A stretch of 20,122 bases of DNA, from positions 1-20,122 of the forward strand of contig DAOPZL010000051.1 of the NCBI GenBank assembly GCA_035353395.1. Direction: 5' to 3'. Source of the DNA: UBA1801 sp035353395 (lineage in GTDB: Bacteria; Acidobacteriota; Holophagae; Holophagales; Holophagaceae). The notes beneath the pieces were generated by a model. It ran no database searches, was not told the origin of the DNA, and saw only the letters and a list, made by a program, of their open reading frames with translations. Of the stretch, positions 5,836 to 13,520 are shown piece after piece (the stretch's first letter is position 1; every line of letters starts with the position of its first letter). The position numbers and the translations under genes were made by a program.

Positions 5836-8336
5836 TCGGAATCGTCGTTGTTTCCCACAGCGCCAGGCTGGCGGAAGGCGTGCTGGAACTCGCCAGGGGC
5901 ATGGCCGGAGAGGAGGTCCAGCTCGCGGCCGCGGGCGGCATGGCGCTGCCCGGCCAGCCCATCGGCACCGACCCGGGCCTCGTCCTCCAGGCGATCGAGC
6001 GGGTCTACTCCGAGGACGGCGTCCTCGTCCTGATGGATCTCGGAAGCGCCCTGCTCAGCACCGAGATGGCCCTGGACATGCTCCCGCCGGAGCACCGCGC
6101 CCACGTCGCGCTGTGCGAGGCCCCGCTCGTGGAGGGCGCCGTCGCGGCGGCGGTGCAGGCCCGGATCGGGAGCTCCCTGGAACAGGCGATGGCCGAGGCC
6201 CGCGGAGCCCTCGCCTTCAAGGAGGAGCACCTCCATCCCGGGACGCCGGCCCCGCCGGAAGCCCCCGCGCCCGTCGCCGCTGGGGCGCGCCTGCTGCGCC
6301 TCGTCATTCCGAACAAGCTGGGGCTGCATGCCCGCCCCGCGGCGCGGTTCGTCCAGACGGTGGGGCGCTTCTCCGGCACCCAGGTCCTGGTGCGGAACCT
6401 CGCCAGGGACCGGGGGCCCGTGGAGGCCCGCAGCATCAACGCCCTCGCCACCCTCGGGGTGATGCAGGGGCACGAGATCGAGATCCAGGCCTCGGGCCTC
6501 CAGGCGGACGAGGCCCTCGAGGCCCTGAAGGCCCTGGCCGACGAGAATTTCGGGGACCAGGACGAGGCGGCGGCCGCGAAGGCGCCCGCGGCCGCCGCGC
6601 CGACGGGAGACCTGCCCCCGAAGGCCCTCGCGGGCATCCCGGGCTCCGGCGGCATCGCCTCCGGGCCCGTCCGGCACTTCCGCCTGCACAAGCCGGAGAT
6701 CCCCCAGCACACCATCTCCGATCCCAAGGAGGAATGGGAGAAGCTGGAGAAGGCCATCGAGCGGACCCGCCGCCAGATCGAGGCCACCCTCGAGGAGGTC
6801 GCCCGGCGGGCGGATCGCCATGCCGCCGGGATCTTCGAGGCGCACCTGCTGTTCCTGGAGGACGCCTCCCTGCGGGAGCCGGCCCACCGCTTGGTCCACG
6901 ACGGCAAGCTCAACGCCGCCGCCGCCTGGGACCGGGCCGTGGAGTCCGTGGCCGCCGGCTACCGGGCCCTGGACGACGAGTACCTGCGGGCCCGGGCCGT
7001 GGACGTGCTCGACGTGGGCTGCCAGGTCGTGATGAACCTGCTCGGCCAGGGCCGTCCGGCCCCGGCGCTGGACGCTCCCGGGATCCTGGTCGCCTCCGAC
7101 TTGGCCCCGGCGGACACGGCCCGCCTGGACCCGGAGCGGGTGATGGCGATCTGCACGGCCTACGGTGGGCCGACGTCCCACAGCGCGATCCTGGCCCGCA
7201 CCTTCGGCATCCCGGCCCTCGTGGGGATGGGGGAGCGGATCCTGGACCTCGCGGAAGGGTGCCCCCTGGTCGTCGACGCCGAGCACGGGTGGGCGATCCC
7301 GGATCCGGACGCGGAGACGCTGGCGCGGTACGCGCGCGAGGCCGAGGCCAGGAAACGGGCCTCCGAGGAGGCCCTCGCGGCCAGCTCCGCCCCGGCGGTC
7401 ACCCGGGACGGGAAGCGGGTCGAGATCGGCGCCAACATCGGCTCCCTCGCCGAGGCCAGGGCCGCGGTCGCGGCGGGCGCCGAGGGCGTGGGGCTCCTGA
7501 GAACCGAGTTCCTCTACCTGGACCGGGACACGGCGCCGGACGAGGAGGAGCAGTTCGAGGCCTACCGTCGGATCGCCGAGGCCATGCAGGGGCGTCCCGT
7601 CATCATCCGCACCCTGGACATCGGGGGGGACAAGCCCCTGCCGTACATCGAGCTCGGCCGCGAGGCCAATCCCTTCCTGGGCTGGCGGGCCGTTCGCATG
7701 TGCCTGTCCCAGCCCGAGTTCTTCAAGGTCCAGCTCCGGGCCGTCCAGCGCGCGGCGGCCCTCCATCCCGTGAAGGTGATGTTCCCGATGATCGCCACGG
7801 TGGAGGAGGTCCGGTCCGCGAAGGCCCTGCTCGCCCAGGCCCGTGAGGAGGTCCTGGCCCGCGGCCAGAGGGCGCCGGAGCGGCTCGAGACGGGCATCAT
7901 GGTGGAGATCCCGGCCGCGGCGGTCCTGGCGGACAAGCTCGCCCCGGAGGTGGATTTCTTCTCCATCGGGACGAACGACCTCACCCAGTACACCATGGCT
8001 GCCGAGCGGGGCAACGCCAAGGTCGCCGGGCTCACGGACGCCCTCCATCCCGCCGTGCTGGCGCTCATCCGGCGGGTCGTCGAGGCCGCGCACGCCCACG
8101 GGAAGTGGGCGGGCATCTGCGGGGAGCTGGGCGGGGAGCCCCTGGCCGTGCCCATCCTCCTGGGCCTGGGGATGGACGAACTCAGCATGGCTTCTCCGTC
8201 GATTCCCCGGACGAAGCAGCTGGTCCGGGGCCTCGAGAAGGAGACGGCCGGAAGACTGGCCGGGGACGTCCTGGGCCTGGGCACGGCGGGGGAGGTGCGG
8301 GAGGCCGTGGCCGCTTGGCTTCGCGCGCGGTCGTGA
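5832..8336 (+). CDS. dhaM: DhaM-type PEP phosphotransferase: EIIA(Dha)-HPr-full-length Enzyme I fusion
   Basis: An 834-residue multiphosphoryl donor for DhaL. Domains in order: EIIA of the mannose/Dha type (1-130) with phosphorylatable His9 in 'VVVSHS'; a Pro/Ala linker; HPr (about 153-243) with His166 in 'LGLHARPA'; an Ala-rich linker; Enzyme I (about 265-834) with His450 in 'GGPTSHSAIL', PEP-barrel residues 'LLRTEF' (554-559), 'IIRTLDIGGDK' (591-601), 'MVEIPA' (690-695), 'GTNDLTQY' (713-720) and Cys763 in 'GICGELGG'. E. coli DhaM (about 470 residues) has only the N-terminal part of Enzyme I; here the PEP-binding barrel is present. The GTG start has GGAG six bases upstream, a GTGA overlap with the previous gene, and puts the EIIA histidine at position 9. 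An in-frame ATG at 5820 is the alternative. Confidence 0.93.
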   Translation: MIGIVVVSHSARLAEGVLELARGMAGEEVQLAAAGGMALPGQPIGTDPGLVLQAIERVYSEDGVLVLMDLGSALLSTEMALDMLPPEHRAHVALCEAPLVEGAVAAAVQARIGSSLEQAMAEARGALAFKEEHLHPGTPAPPEAPAPVAAGARLLRLVIPNKLGLHARPAARFVQTVGRFSGTQVLVRNLARDRGPVEARSINALATLGVMQGHEIEIQASGLQADEALEALKALADENFGDQDEAAAAKAPAAAAPTGDLPPKALAGIPGSGGIASGPVRHFRLHKPEIPQHTISDPKEEWEKLEKAIERTRRQIEATLEEVARRADRHAAGIFEAHLLFLEDASLREPAHRLVHDGKLNAAAAWDRAVESVAAGYRALDDEYLRARAVDVLDVGCQVVMNLLGQGRPAPALDAPGILVASDLAPADTARLDPERVMAICTAYGGPTSHSAILARTFGIPALVGMGERILDLAEGCPLVVDAEHGWAIPDPDAETLARYAREAEARKRASEEALAASSAPAVTRDGKRVEIGANIGSLAEARAAVAAGAEGVGLLRTEFLYLDRDTAPDEEEQFEAYRRIAEAMQGRPVIIRTLDIGGDKPLPYIELGREANPFLGWRAVRMCLSQPEFFKVQLRAVQRAAALHPVKVMFPMIATVEEVRSAKALLAQAREEVLARGQRAPERLETGIMVEIPAAAVLADKLAPEVDFFSIGTNDLTQYTMAAERGNAKVAGLTDALHPAVLALIRRVVEAAHAHGKWAGICGELGGEPLAVPILLGLGMDELSMASPSIPRTKQLVRGLEKETAGRLAGDVLGLGTAGEVREAVAAWLRARS

Positions 8337-8404
8337 AGGGTCCGGGTATGCTGGAACGGGGATGCTGATGGGCCGGGGCCTGGCGGTCAGCGGGGAGGCT
8401 GTGG

Positions 8405-10396
8405 ATGCAACCGTCTGACGCTTCGAGGGATGTGACCCGCCTGAGGACGGAGTGGGAACGGTTCGTGGGCGAGGGGATGCTGTCGGCGGGCATGGATCCG
8501 GTCGTCTCCCTCTCCTGGCAGCGGTGCGCTCCCCGCCTCGATCCCCGCGGAGCTCCCCAGTGGGCCTACCTCAGCCCCAGCATGCTGCCCCTCACGTCCG
8601 TCCAGCACAGCTTCCTGAGGATGGTGGCCAGGCCGGTCATGGAGGACGTCTACCAGTTCATCGAAGGGTCCGGACACCTCCTGGTGCTGACCGACAGCTC
8701 CGCATGCGTCTTCGAGATGCTGGGGGATCCCGCCATCGAGGACCATGTGCGCGGCCTGGGCTTCAGGCCCGGGGCCTTCCTCGACGAGGGGAGGATCGGG
8801 ACGAACGCCTTCTCCCTCGCCCTGGCGGAGGGGTTTCCGGTGCAGATCGTGGGGCCCGAGCACTTCCTCCTCGCGTTCCACGGGCTCCACTCGATGGCGG
8901 CGCCGCTCTACGATCCCCACGGCAGTCCGATCGGGTCCATCGGGATGATCGAAAGGCAGGGGCCCTGCGTGTCCCCCTCCCTGGGGACGGTGTTCGCGGC
9001 GGCCAAGGCCATCGAGAACCAGCTCCAGGCCGAGCACTTCATCCGCGAGGCCAACGCCCAGACCACCGAATTCAACGCGACCCTGGACGCGATCTCGGAA
9101 GGCATCCTGGCCTGGACCGCCCAGGGCTTCGTCACCCACCTGAACGGCCGGGGGGGGGAACTGCTCGGCATCAAGCCCTCCCTGGTCGTGGGCCGCCCCC
9201 TGATGGACCGCATCACCCTGCCGGAAAGCATCTCCCGGGCGGCGGGGCGAGGCGAGGAGCTGAACGACGTGGAGGCCAGCTGCAAGGTCGACGGCGAGAA
9301 GCACGACGTCTCCGTGAGCCTCCGCATCATCCGGGACCAGAAGGGCGAGCCCCTGGCCTTCATCACGACCCTGCGCCCCATGGCCCAGGTGCACCAGCTC
9401 GTCACCCAGCTCCTCGGGTCCCAGGCGCGGCTCACCCTGGACGACATCGTCGGGCAGGGGCCCGCCGCCCGGCGGATGCGCCGCCAGGCCCTGGCCGCGG
9501 TGGGTTCCCGGGAGAGCATCCTGCTGGTGGGGGAGCAGGGGACCGGGAAGAACTCCCTCGCCCGCGCCATCCACAACTGCGGCGGAAGGGCCTCCGGCCC
9601 CTTCCTGTCCATCAACTGCCACGCGATCCCCCGGGAGCTCGTCATCGAGGAGTTCCTCGGATTCGAGCCCGGAGCCTTCAGCAACGCCACTTCCACCGGC
9701 CAGCCCAGCAAGTTCGAACTCGCGGACGGCGGGACCCTGTTCATCGAGGAGATCGACGCCCTTCCCCTGGAGATGCAGTCGATCCTGGCCCGCATCCTCC
9801 GGTCCGGGGAGGTGGTGCGGCTCGGCGGGAAGCGGGCCATGCCCGTGGACGTGCGCGTGATCGCCTCCACGGAGCAGAACCTGGAGGAGCGGACCCGGAC
9901 AGGGTCCTTCAGGCCCGACCTCTTCCATTTCCTGGACGCCGCCATGATCCATCTGCCGCCGCTGCGGGAGCGGGCGGAGGACATCCCCCTGCTGATCGGC
10001 CGCTCCCTGGACCGGATGCGCCTGCAGTTCGGCCGGGCGCTGTCCGTCTCGCCGAAGGCCCGGGAGATGCTCTGCGCCTATCCGTGGCCCGGCAACATCG
10101 CGGAGCTGGAATCGGTGATGGAACTGGCGACCTTCAACTCGGACGGCCAGGAGATCGAGGGGGCGCACCTGGCCGAATCCCTCGGCGGGGAGGGGGTCCG
10201 CGCCGCGGGAAGGTCCGCCTCGCCGGCGGTCTCGACCATGCGGGAGATGGAGCGTCAGGCCATCGCCGACGCCCTGCGGGCCACGAGGGGCAACCACAGC
10301 AAGGCTGCCCGGATGCTCGCCATCAGCCGGAACACGCTCTACCGCAAGATCAGGGAGATGGAGATCGGGCCCTCCGGGGAAGAGGCCGCTCAGTAG
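8405..10396 (+). CDS. dhaR: DhaR-like transcriptional regulator of the dha operon (GAF-PAS-AAA+-Fis HTH)
   Basis: A 663-residue regulator: N-terminal GAF-like sensor (about 30-205), PAS-like domain (about 215-325), AAA+ module (about 345-575) and a C-terminal Fis-type helix-turn-helix (about 612-653, 'NHSKAARMLAISRNTLYRKI'). The AAA+ module is degenerate: Walker A is GEQGTGKN (Asn where Ser/Thr is usual), Walker B is 'LFIEEID' and the sigma-54 contact loop GAFTGA is GAFSNA (424-429). E. coli DhaR, a sigma-70 activator controlled by DhaK and DhaL, has similar losses; orthology is inferred from architecture and the adjacent dhaKLM. GGGGAGG lies six bases before the ATG, and 68 nt separate it from dhaM. 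The last 7 bases overlap the convergent pepT. Confidence 0.87.
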   Translation: MQPSDASRDVTRLRTEWERFVGEGMLSAGMDPVVSLSWQRCAPRLDPRGAPQWAYLSPSMLPLTSVQHSFLRMVARPVMEDVYQFIEGSGHLLVLTDSSACVFEMLGDPAIEDHVRGLGFRPGAFLDEGRIGTNAFSLALAEGFPVQIVGPEHFLLAFHGLHSMAAPLYDPHGSPIGSIGMIERQGPCVSPSLGTVFAAAKAIENQLQAEHFIREANAQTTEFNATLDAISEGILAWTAQGFVTHLNGRGGELLGIKPSLVVGRPLMDRITLPESISRAAGRGEELNDVEASCKVDGEKHDVSVSLRIIRDQKGEPLAFITTLRPMAQVHQLVTQLLGSQARLTLDDIVGQGPAARRMRRQALAAVGSRESILLVGEQGTGKNSLARAIHNCGGRASGPFLSINCHAIPRELVIEEFLGFEPGAFSNATSTGQPSKFELADGGTLFIEEIDALPLEMQSILARILRSGEVVRLGGKRAMPVDVRVIASTEQNLEERTRTGSFRPDLFHFLDAAMIHLPPLRERAEDIPLLIGRSLDRMRLQFGRALSVSPKAREMLCAYPWPGNIAELESVMELATFNSDGQEIEGAHLAESLGGEGVRAAGRSASPAVSTMREMERQAIADALRATRGNHSKAARMLAISRNTLYRKIREMEIGPSGEEAAQ

Positions 10397-11667
10397 CCGG
10401 CGCTCTTCTCCCTCCAGACGTTCACGATCTGCAGGCAGCATTCGACGGAGGCGGACATCCACGCCAGGCTGGCCCACTCGTGGACCGAATGGTAGCCCTG
10501 GGCCCCGGTGAAGAGGTTCGGGGTCAGCAGGCCCATGTAGGACAGGCGCGCGCCGTCGGTGCCTCCCCGGATGGGCCTCCGGAGGGGGGTGAGATCCTGG
10601 CGCCGGATGGCCTCCAGGGCGAAGTCCACGACCTTGGGATCCTCGGCGACCTTGAGGGCCATGTTGCGGTAGGAAGGCTGGATCTGCACCCGGACCCGGC
10701 TGCCCGGGAAGCAGCGTTCCGCCTCCTCCGCCAGGCGCTGGAGGTCCGCCTCCCGGCGGGAGAGTTCCTCCTCGGTGAAGGCCCGGACCAGGAACTTGAT
10801 TTCCGCCGCGGCCACGCTGCCCGAAAGGTGGTGCGGATGGAGGAACGAGCCTCTGCCCTCGGTGGTCTCGGGAAGATGGTCCCCGGGCAGGCGGTCGATG
10901 AGGGACGCGGCGATCCGGAGGGCGTTGACCATGTGGCCCTTGGCCTGGCCGGTGTGGGTGTCGTGACCCGTGATGGCGACCGTGGCCGAGTCGGCGCAGA
11001 AGTTCTCGTCCTCGATCTCGCCCAGTTCGGCCCCGTCCACCGTGTAGGCGTAGGCCGCCCCGAAGGCGGCCACGTCGAAGTGTTCCGTGCCCCGGCCCAC
11101 TTCCTCGTCCGTCGTGAATCCGATGCGCAGGGTCCCGTGGGGAAAGTCCGGATGGGCCTTCAGCCAGGCGACCATGGTCATGATCTCCGCGATGCCGGCC
11201 TTGTCGTCCGCGCCCAGCAGGGTGGTCCCGTCCGAGGTCACGAGCGTGTGGCCCAGGCAGCGGTCCAGGTTCGGGTAGTCGGACCGGGAGATGGGGTGTT
11301 CCGGCGTGCCGGCGAGGGGGATGTCCCCGCCCCGGTAGTCGCGGATGACCTGGGGCTTCACGCCCCCGCCGGGGGTGGAGGGGTAGGTGTCCAGGTGGGC
11401 CAGGAAGCCCAGCACCGGCACCGGGGGATGGCCCGCGGGCAGCCTTGAGGGCACGGTGGCGGTGACGTAGCCCCAGCCGTCCACGGCGGCGTCCGCGCAC
11501 CCGAGCGCCTTCAGTTCGTCCACCAGGAGGCGGGCGAGATCCTTCTGTTTTTCCGTGCTCGGGCTGCAGGAGGCGTCGTCGTCGCTCTGGGTGTCGACCT
11601 GGACGTAGCGCAGGAAGCGTTCCAGCAGGGCTTGTTCCTCGTTCATTTCCAGTCTGAAGGGGGTCAT
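10390..11667 (-). CDS. pepT: Peptidase T (tripeptidase, M20B metallopeptidase)
   Basis: A 425-residue cytosolic aminotripeptidase that removes the N-terminal residue of tripeptides with a two-zinc centre. Visible ligands and catalytic residues in order: His91 and Asp93 in 'HLDTYP', bridging Asp154 in 'GADDKAG', catalytic Glu188 and ligand Glu189 in 'TTDEEVG', Asp211 in 'TVDGAELG', and His396 in 'YHSVHEW'. The segments 'DTHTGQAKGHMVNA' and 'RGGTDGARLSYMG' are typical of PepT. Length matches the family (about 410). The ATG has GGAG five bases upstream; an in-frame ATG at residue 8 is less well supported. It is a single gene on this strand; its TGA overlaps the dhaR stop. Confidence 0.96.
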   Translation of the reverse strand: MTPFRLEMNEEQALLERFLRYVQVDTQSDDDASCSPSTEKQKDLARLLVDELKALGCADAAVDGWGYVTATVPSRLPAGHPPVPVLGFLAHLDTYPSTPGGGVKPQVIRDYRGGDIPLAGTPEHPISRSDYPNLDRCLGHTLVTSDGTTLLGADDKAGIAEIMTMVAWLKAHPDFPHGTLRIGFTTDEEVGRGTEHFDVAAFGAAYAYTVDGAELGEIEDENFCADSATVAITGHDTHTGQAKGHMVNALRIAASLIDRLPGDHLPETTEGRGSFLHPHHLSGSVAAAEIKFLVRAFTEEELSRREADLQRLAEEAERCFPGSRVRVQIQPSYRNMALKVAEDPKVVDFALEAIRRQDLTPLRRPIRGGTDGARLSYMGLLTPNLFTGAQGYHSVHEWASLAWMSASVECCLQIVNVWREKSAGY

Positions 11668-11949
11668 GGGTGCTCCGTGCGGGGGCGCCCTGGCAAGCGG
11701 CGCCTGCCTCCATCATGGGGGGGCGGAGGCGCCACCGGGATCACAAGCTGGATCGCCGGGGCCGCCTCCCTGCCGACAGGATTGTTCCAGGCGCCGCGCC
11801 CGCGGTGGTGAAGACTCCTCTTCGTGCCGGGAGACACTTGCGTCTACACTGAAATGAATGTTTCGGACCTCCCCGCGGATCGCGGGAGCCGCGACCCTTC
11901 TCTGGTATCCATCTGCTCAACCGCCTTCTCGACACGTACCGCCGGTTTC
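11668..11949. other. Intergenic region between pepT and the MFS gene
   Basis: A divergent spacer. The only candidate promoter I see is TACACT (11845-11850) as a -10 for the rightward gene, with a poor -35 (TTCGTG, 18-bp spacing). An ATG at 11858 lies about 7 bases after this -10, where transcription could start, so a leaderless message is possible. No terminator or RNA gene is recognised. The last 55 bases are duplicated beyond the gap. Confidence 0.3.
11895..11949 (+). repeat. 55-bp exact copy, left of the assembly gap
   Basis: Identical over all 55 bases to 12050-12104 on the other side of the 100-N run. It is almost certainly the same stretch of genome at two contig ends rather than a biological repeat. 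Confidence 0.95.
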
Positions 11950-12049
11950 NNNNNNNNNNNNNNNNNNNNNNNNNNNNNNNNNNNNNNNNNNNNNNNNNNN
12001 NNNNNNNNNNNNNNNNNNNNNNNNNNNNNNNNNNNNNNNNNNNNNNNNN
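11950..12049. other. Assembly gap of exactly 100 N
   Basis: A run of exactly 100 unknown bases, a conventional placeholder for a gap of unknown length. It is flanked by the two 55-bp identical copies, so the contig ends overlap and the true gap may be zero or negative. Confidence 0.99.
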
Positions 12050-12104
12050 CCCTTCTCTGGTATCCATCTGCTCAACCGCCTTCTCGACACGTACCGCCGG
12101 TTTC
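12050..12104 (+). repeat. 55-bp exact copy, right of the assembly gap
   Basis: Partner of 11895-11949. It encodes the first 18 residues in the MFS reading frame. Confidence 0.95.
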
Positions 12105-13312
12105 CCCGCCAGTTCTGGCTGATCGCCCTCGGAGTGCTGATCAGTTCCTTCGGCTCGAGCCTGATCTGGCCCTTCCAGCTGATCTACATCAGCCGGCAGC
12201 TGGGCGTGCGGCTCTCGACCGTGGCCACGCTGATCACCCTCAGCGCGAGCACGGGCCTGGCGCTGTCCTTCATCGGGGGGGCCATCACGGACCACGTCGG
12301 CCGCAAGCCGACCATGTTCGCCGCCCAGATCGGCCACGGCCTCGCCTACTTCCTGATGAGCCGAGGCGCGAGCTATCTGGGCTTCCTGGTCCCCCTGGCC
12401 ATGATGAACACCGCCATGCTCTTCTACTCCGTGGGCTCCGACTCGATGATGGCGGACATGCTTCCCCCCGAGCAGCGGACGGAAGGCTACTCGATCCTCC
12501 GCATGGTGAACAACTCGGGCCTGGCCATCGGCCCCGCCATCGGCGGGTTCATCGTCTCCTATTCCTACGCCATGGCCTTCCACTTCGCGGCCCTGGCCAT
12601 GACGCTCTACGGCCTCATCCTGCTCGTCTTCGTGAAGGAGACCCTCGACAGGCGGGCTCCCAGGCCCGCGAAAGCCCGGAAGCGGGAGGCCTTCGGCGGC
12701 TACGACCGCGTGCTGAAGGACCGCTTCTTCGTGGTGTTCGTGCTGGTCACCTCCGTGGGCCTGATCGCGCCCCTGATGATGTGGACCCTCCTGGCCGTCT
12801 ACGCGAAGCAGAACTACGGGCTGCCCGAGTACCTCTACAGCTGGATCCCCATCACCAACGCGCTGATGTGCGTGTTCGTGCAGTATCCCGTGACCACCGT
12901 GACGCGCAGGTTCCGCCCGCTCCCGACCCTGGCGGTGGGGATGCTGATCTACGCCCTGGGGGTCGGCACCGTCGCCTGGGTGAGCACGTTCCCCGGCTTC
13001 GTGGCGAGCATGGTGGTCCTCTCCCTGGGCGAGCTCATCATCGTTCCGGTGGGCACGACCTTCGTGGCCGGCCGGGCGCCTTCGGACCTCCGCGGCCGCT
13101 ACATGAGCGTCTACTGGGTGAGCTGGGGCCTGTCCCGCGCCACCGCGCCGCTGATCGGCGGCTTCCTCAACGACGCGATCTCGCCGCGGGCCGTGTGGCA
13201 CGGAGGCCTGGTCCTCGGGCTCCTGAGCACCCTCGGGCTGGTGCTGCTCGCCCGGCGCATCCCGGCCCGGGCGGAGGAGGGGGACGCGGATGCGTGCGGG
13301 GCGACGGGCTGA
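12050..13312 (+). CDS. MFS transporter (5' end disrupted by the gap)
   Basis: The 420 codons from the gap to the TGA encode a major facilitator superfamily permease with about 12 hydrophobic segments, the first at 'FWLIALGVLISSFG'. Motif A between helices 2 and 3 is clear: 'GGAITDHVGRKP' (residues 76-87 of this fragment). A basic loop 'VTRRFRPLP' marks the equivalent position in the second half. The substrate cannot be told; efflux is a common role. The true start is unresolved: when the duplicated 55 bp are collapsed, this frame has an upstream TGA at 11850-11852 and no ATG, GTG or TTG before the conserved region, while the ATG at 11858 is in another frame. Possible starts are a CTG (12068), a base lost near the contig ends, or sequence missing in the gap. 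Confidence 0.85.
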   Translation, partial: PFSGIHLLNRLLDTYRRFPRQFWLIALGVLISSFGSSLIWPFQLIYISRQLGVRLSTVATLITLSASTGLALSFIGGAITDHVGRKPTMFAAQIGHGLAYFLMSRGASYLGFLVPLAMMNTAMLFYSVGSDSMMADMLPPEQRTEGYSILRMVNNSGLAIGPAIGGFIVSYSYAMAFHFAALAMTLYGLILLVFVKETLDRRAPRPAKARKREAFGGYDRVLKDRFFVVFVLVTSVGLIAPLMMWTLLAVYAKQNYGLPEYLYSWIPITNALMCVFVQYPVTTVTRRFRPLPTLAVGMLIYALGVGTVAWVSTFPGFVASMVVLSLGELIIVPVGTTFVAGRAPSDLRGRYMSVYWVSWGLSRATAPLIGGFLNDAISPRAVWHGGLVLGLLSTLGLVLLARRIPARAEEGDADACGATG

Positions 13313-13520
13313 TCCGGCTTGACAGGAATGGGGGCCGGTAGAAGACTGCCTCAGGCTCGCGCAGCCCGCGTCCGGTCCCGTCCCGAAGTGATGTGTTCCA
13401 CGTTCTTCGGCGGTCCGGGCGAAGGAAGCGCGCGGTAGGATTGAGCTGCTGAATGCAAGAGGATTTCCGGCTCCCTGGAGCCTGGATCCACCACTTCGTA
13501 TCCCCATCGGGAGGACCCCC

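Noticed and set aside
5559..8099. 846-codon minus-strand open frame opposite dhaM
   Set aside because: Antisense shadow of dhaM, whose motifs are clear on the other strand.
8387..11716. 1109-codon minus-strand open frame spanning dhaR and running into pepT
   Set aside because: Shadow of dhaR and out of frame with pepT; low-complexity Gly/Pro/Arg/His composition.
13319..13347. TTGACA with AAGACT at 17-bp spacing upstream of the ABC operon
   Set aside because: The -10 matches only three of six bases and the site lies about 180 bases upstream of the gene; too weak to annotate.
13313..13520. Thiamine (TPP) riboswitch ahead of the ABC operon, considered because the permease is ThiP-like
   Set aside because: The conserved CTGAGA and downstream TPP-box sequences are not present.
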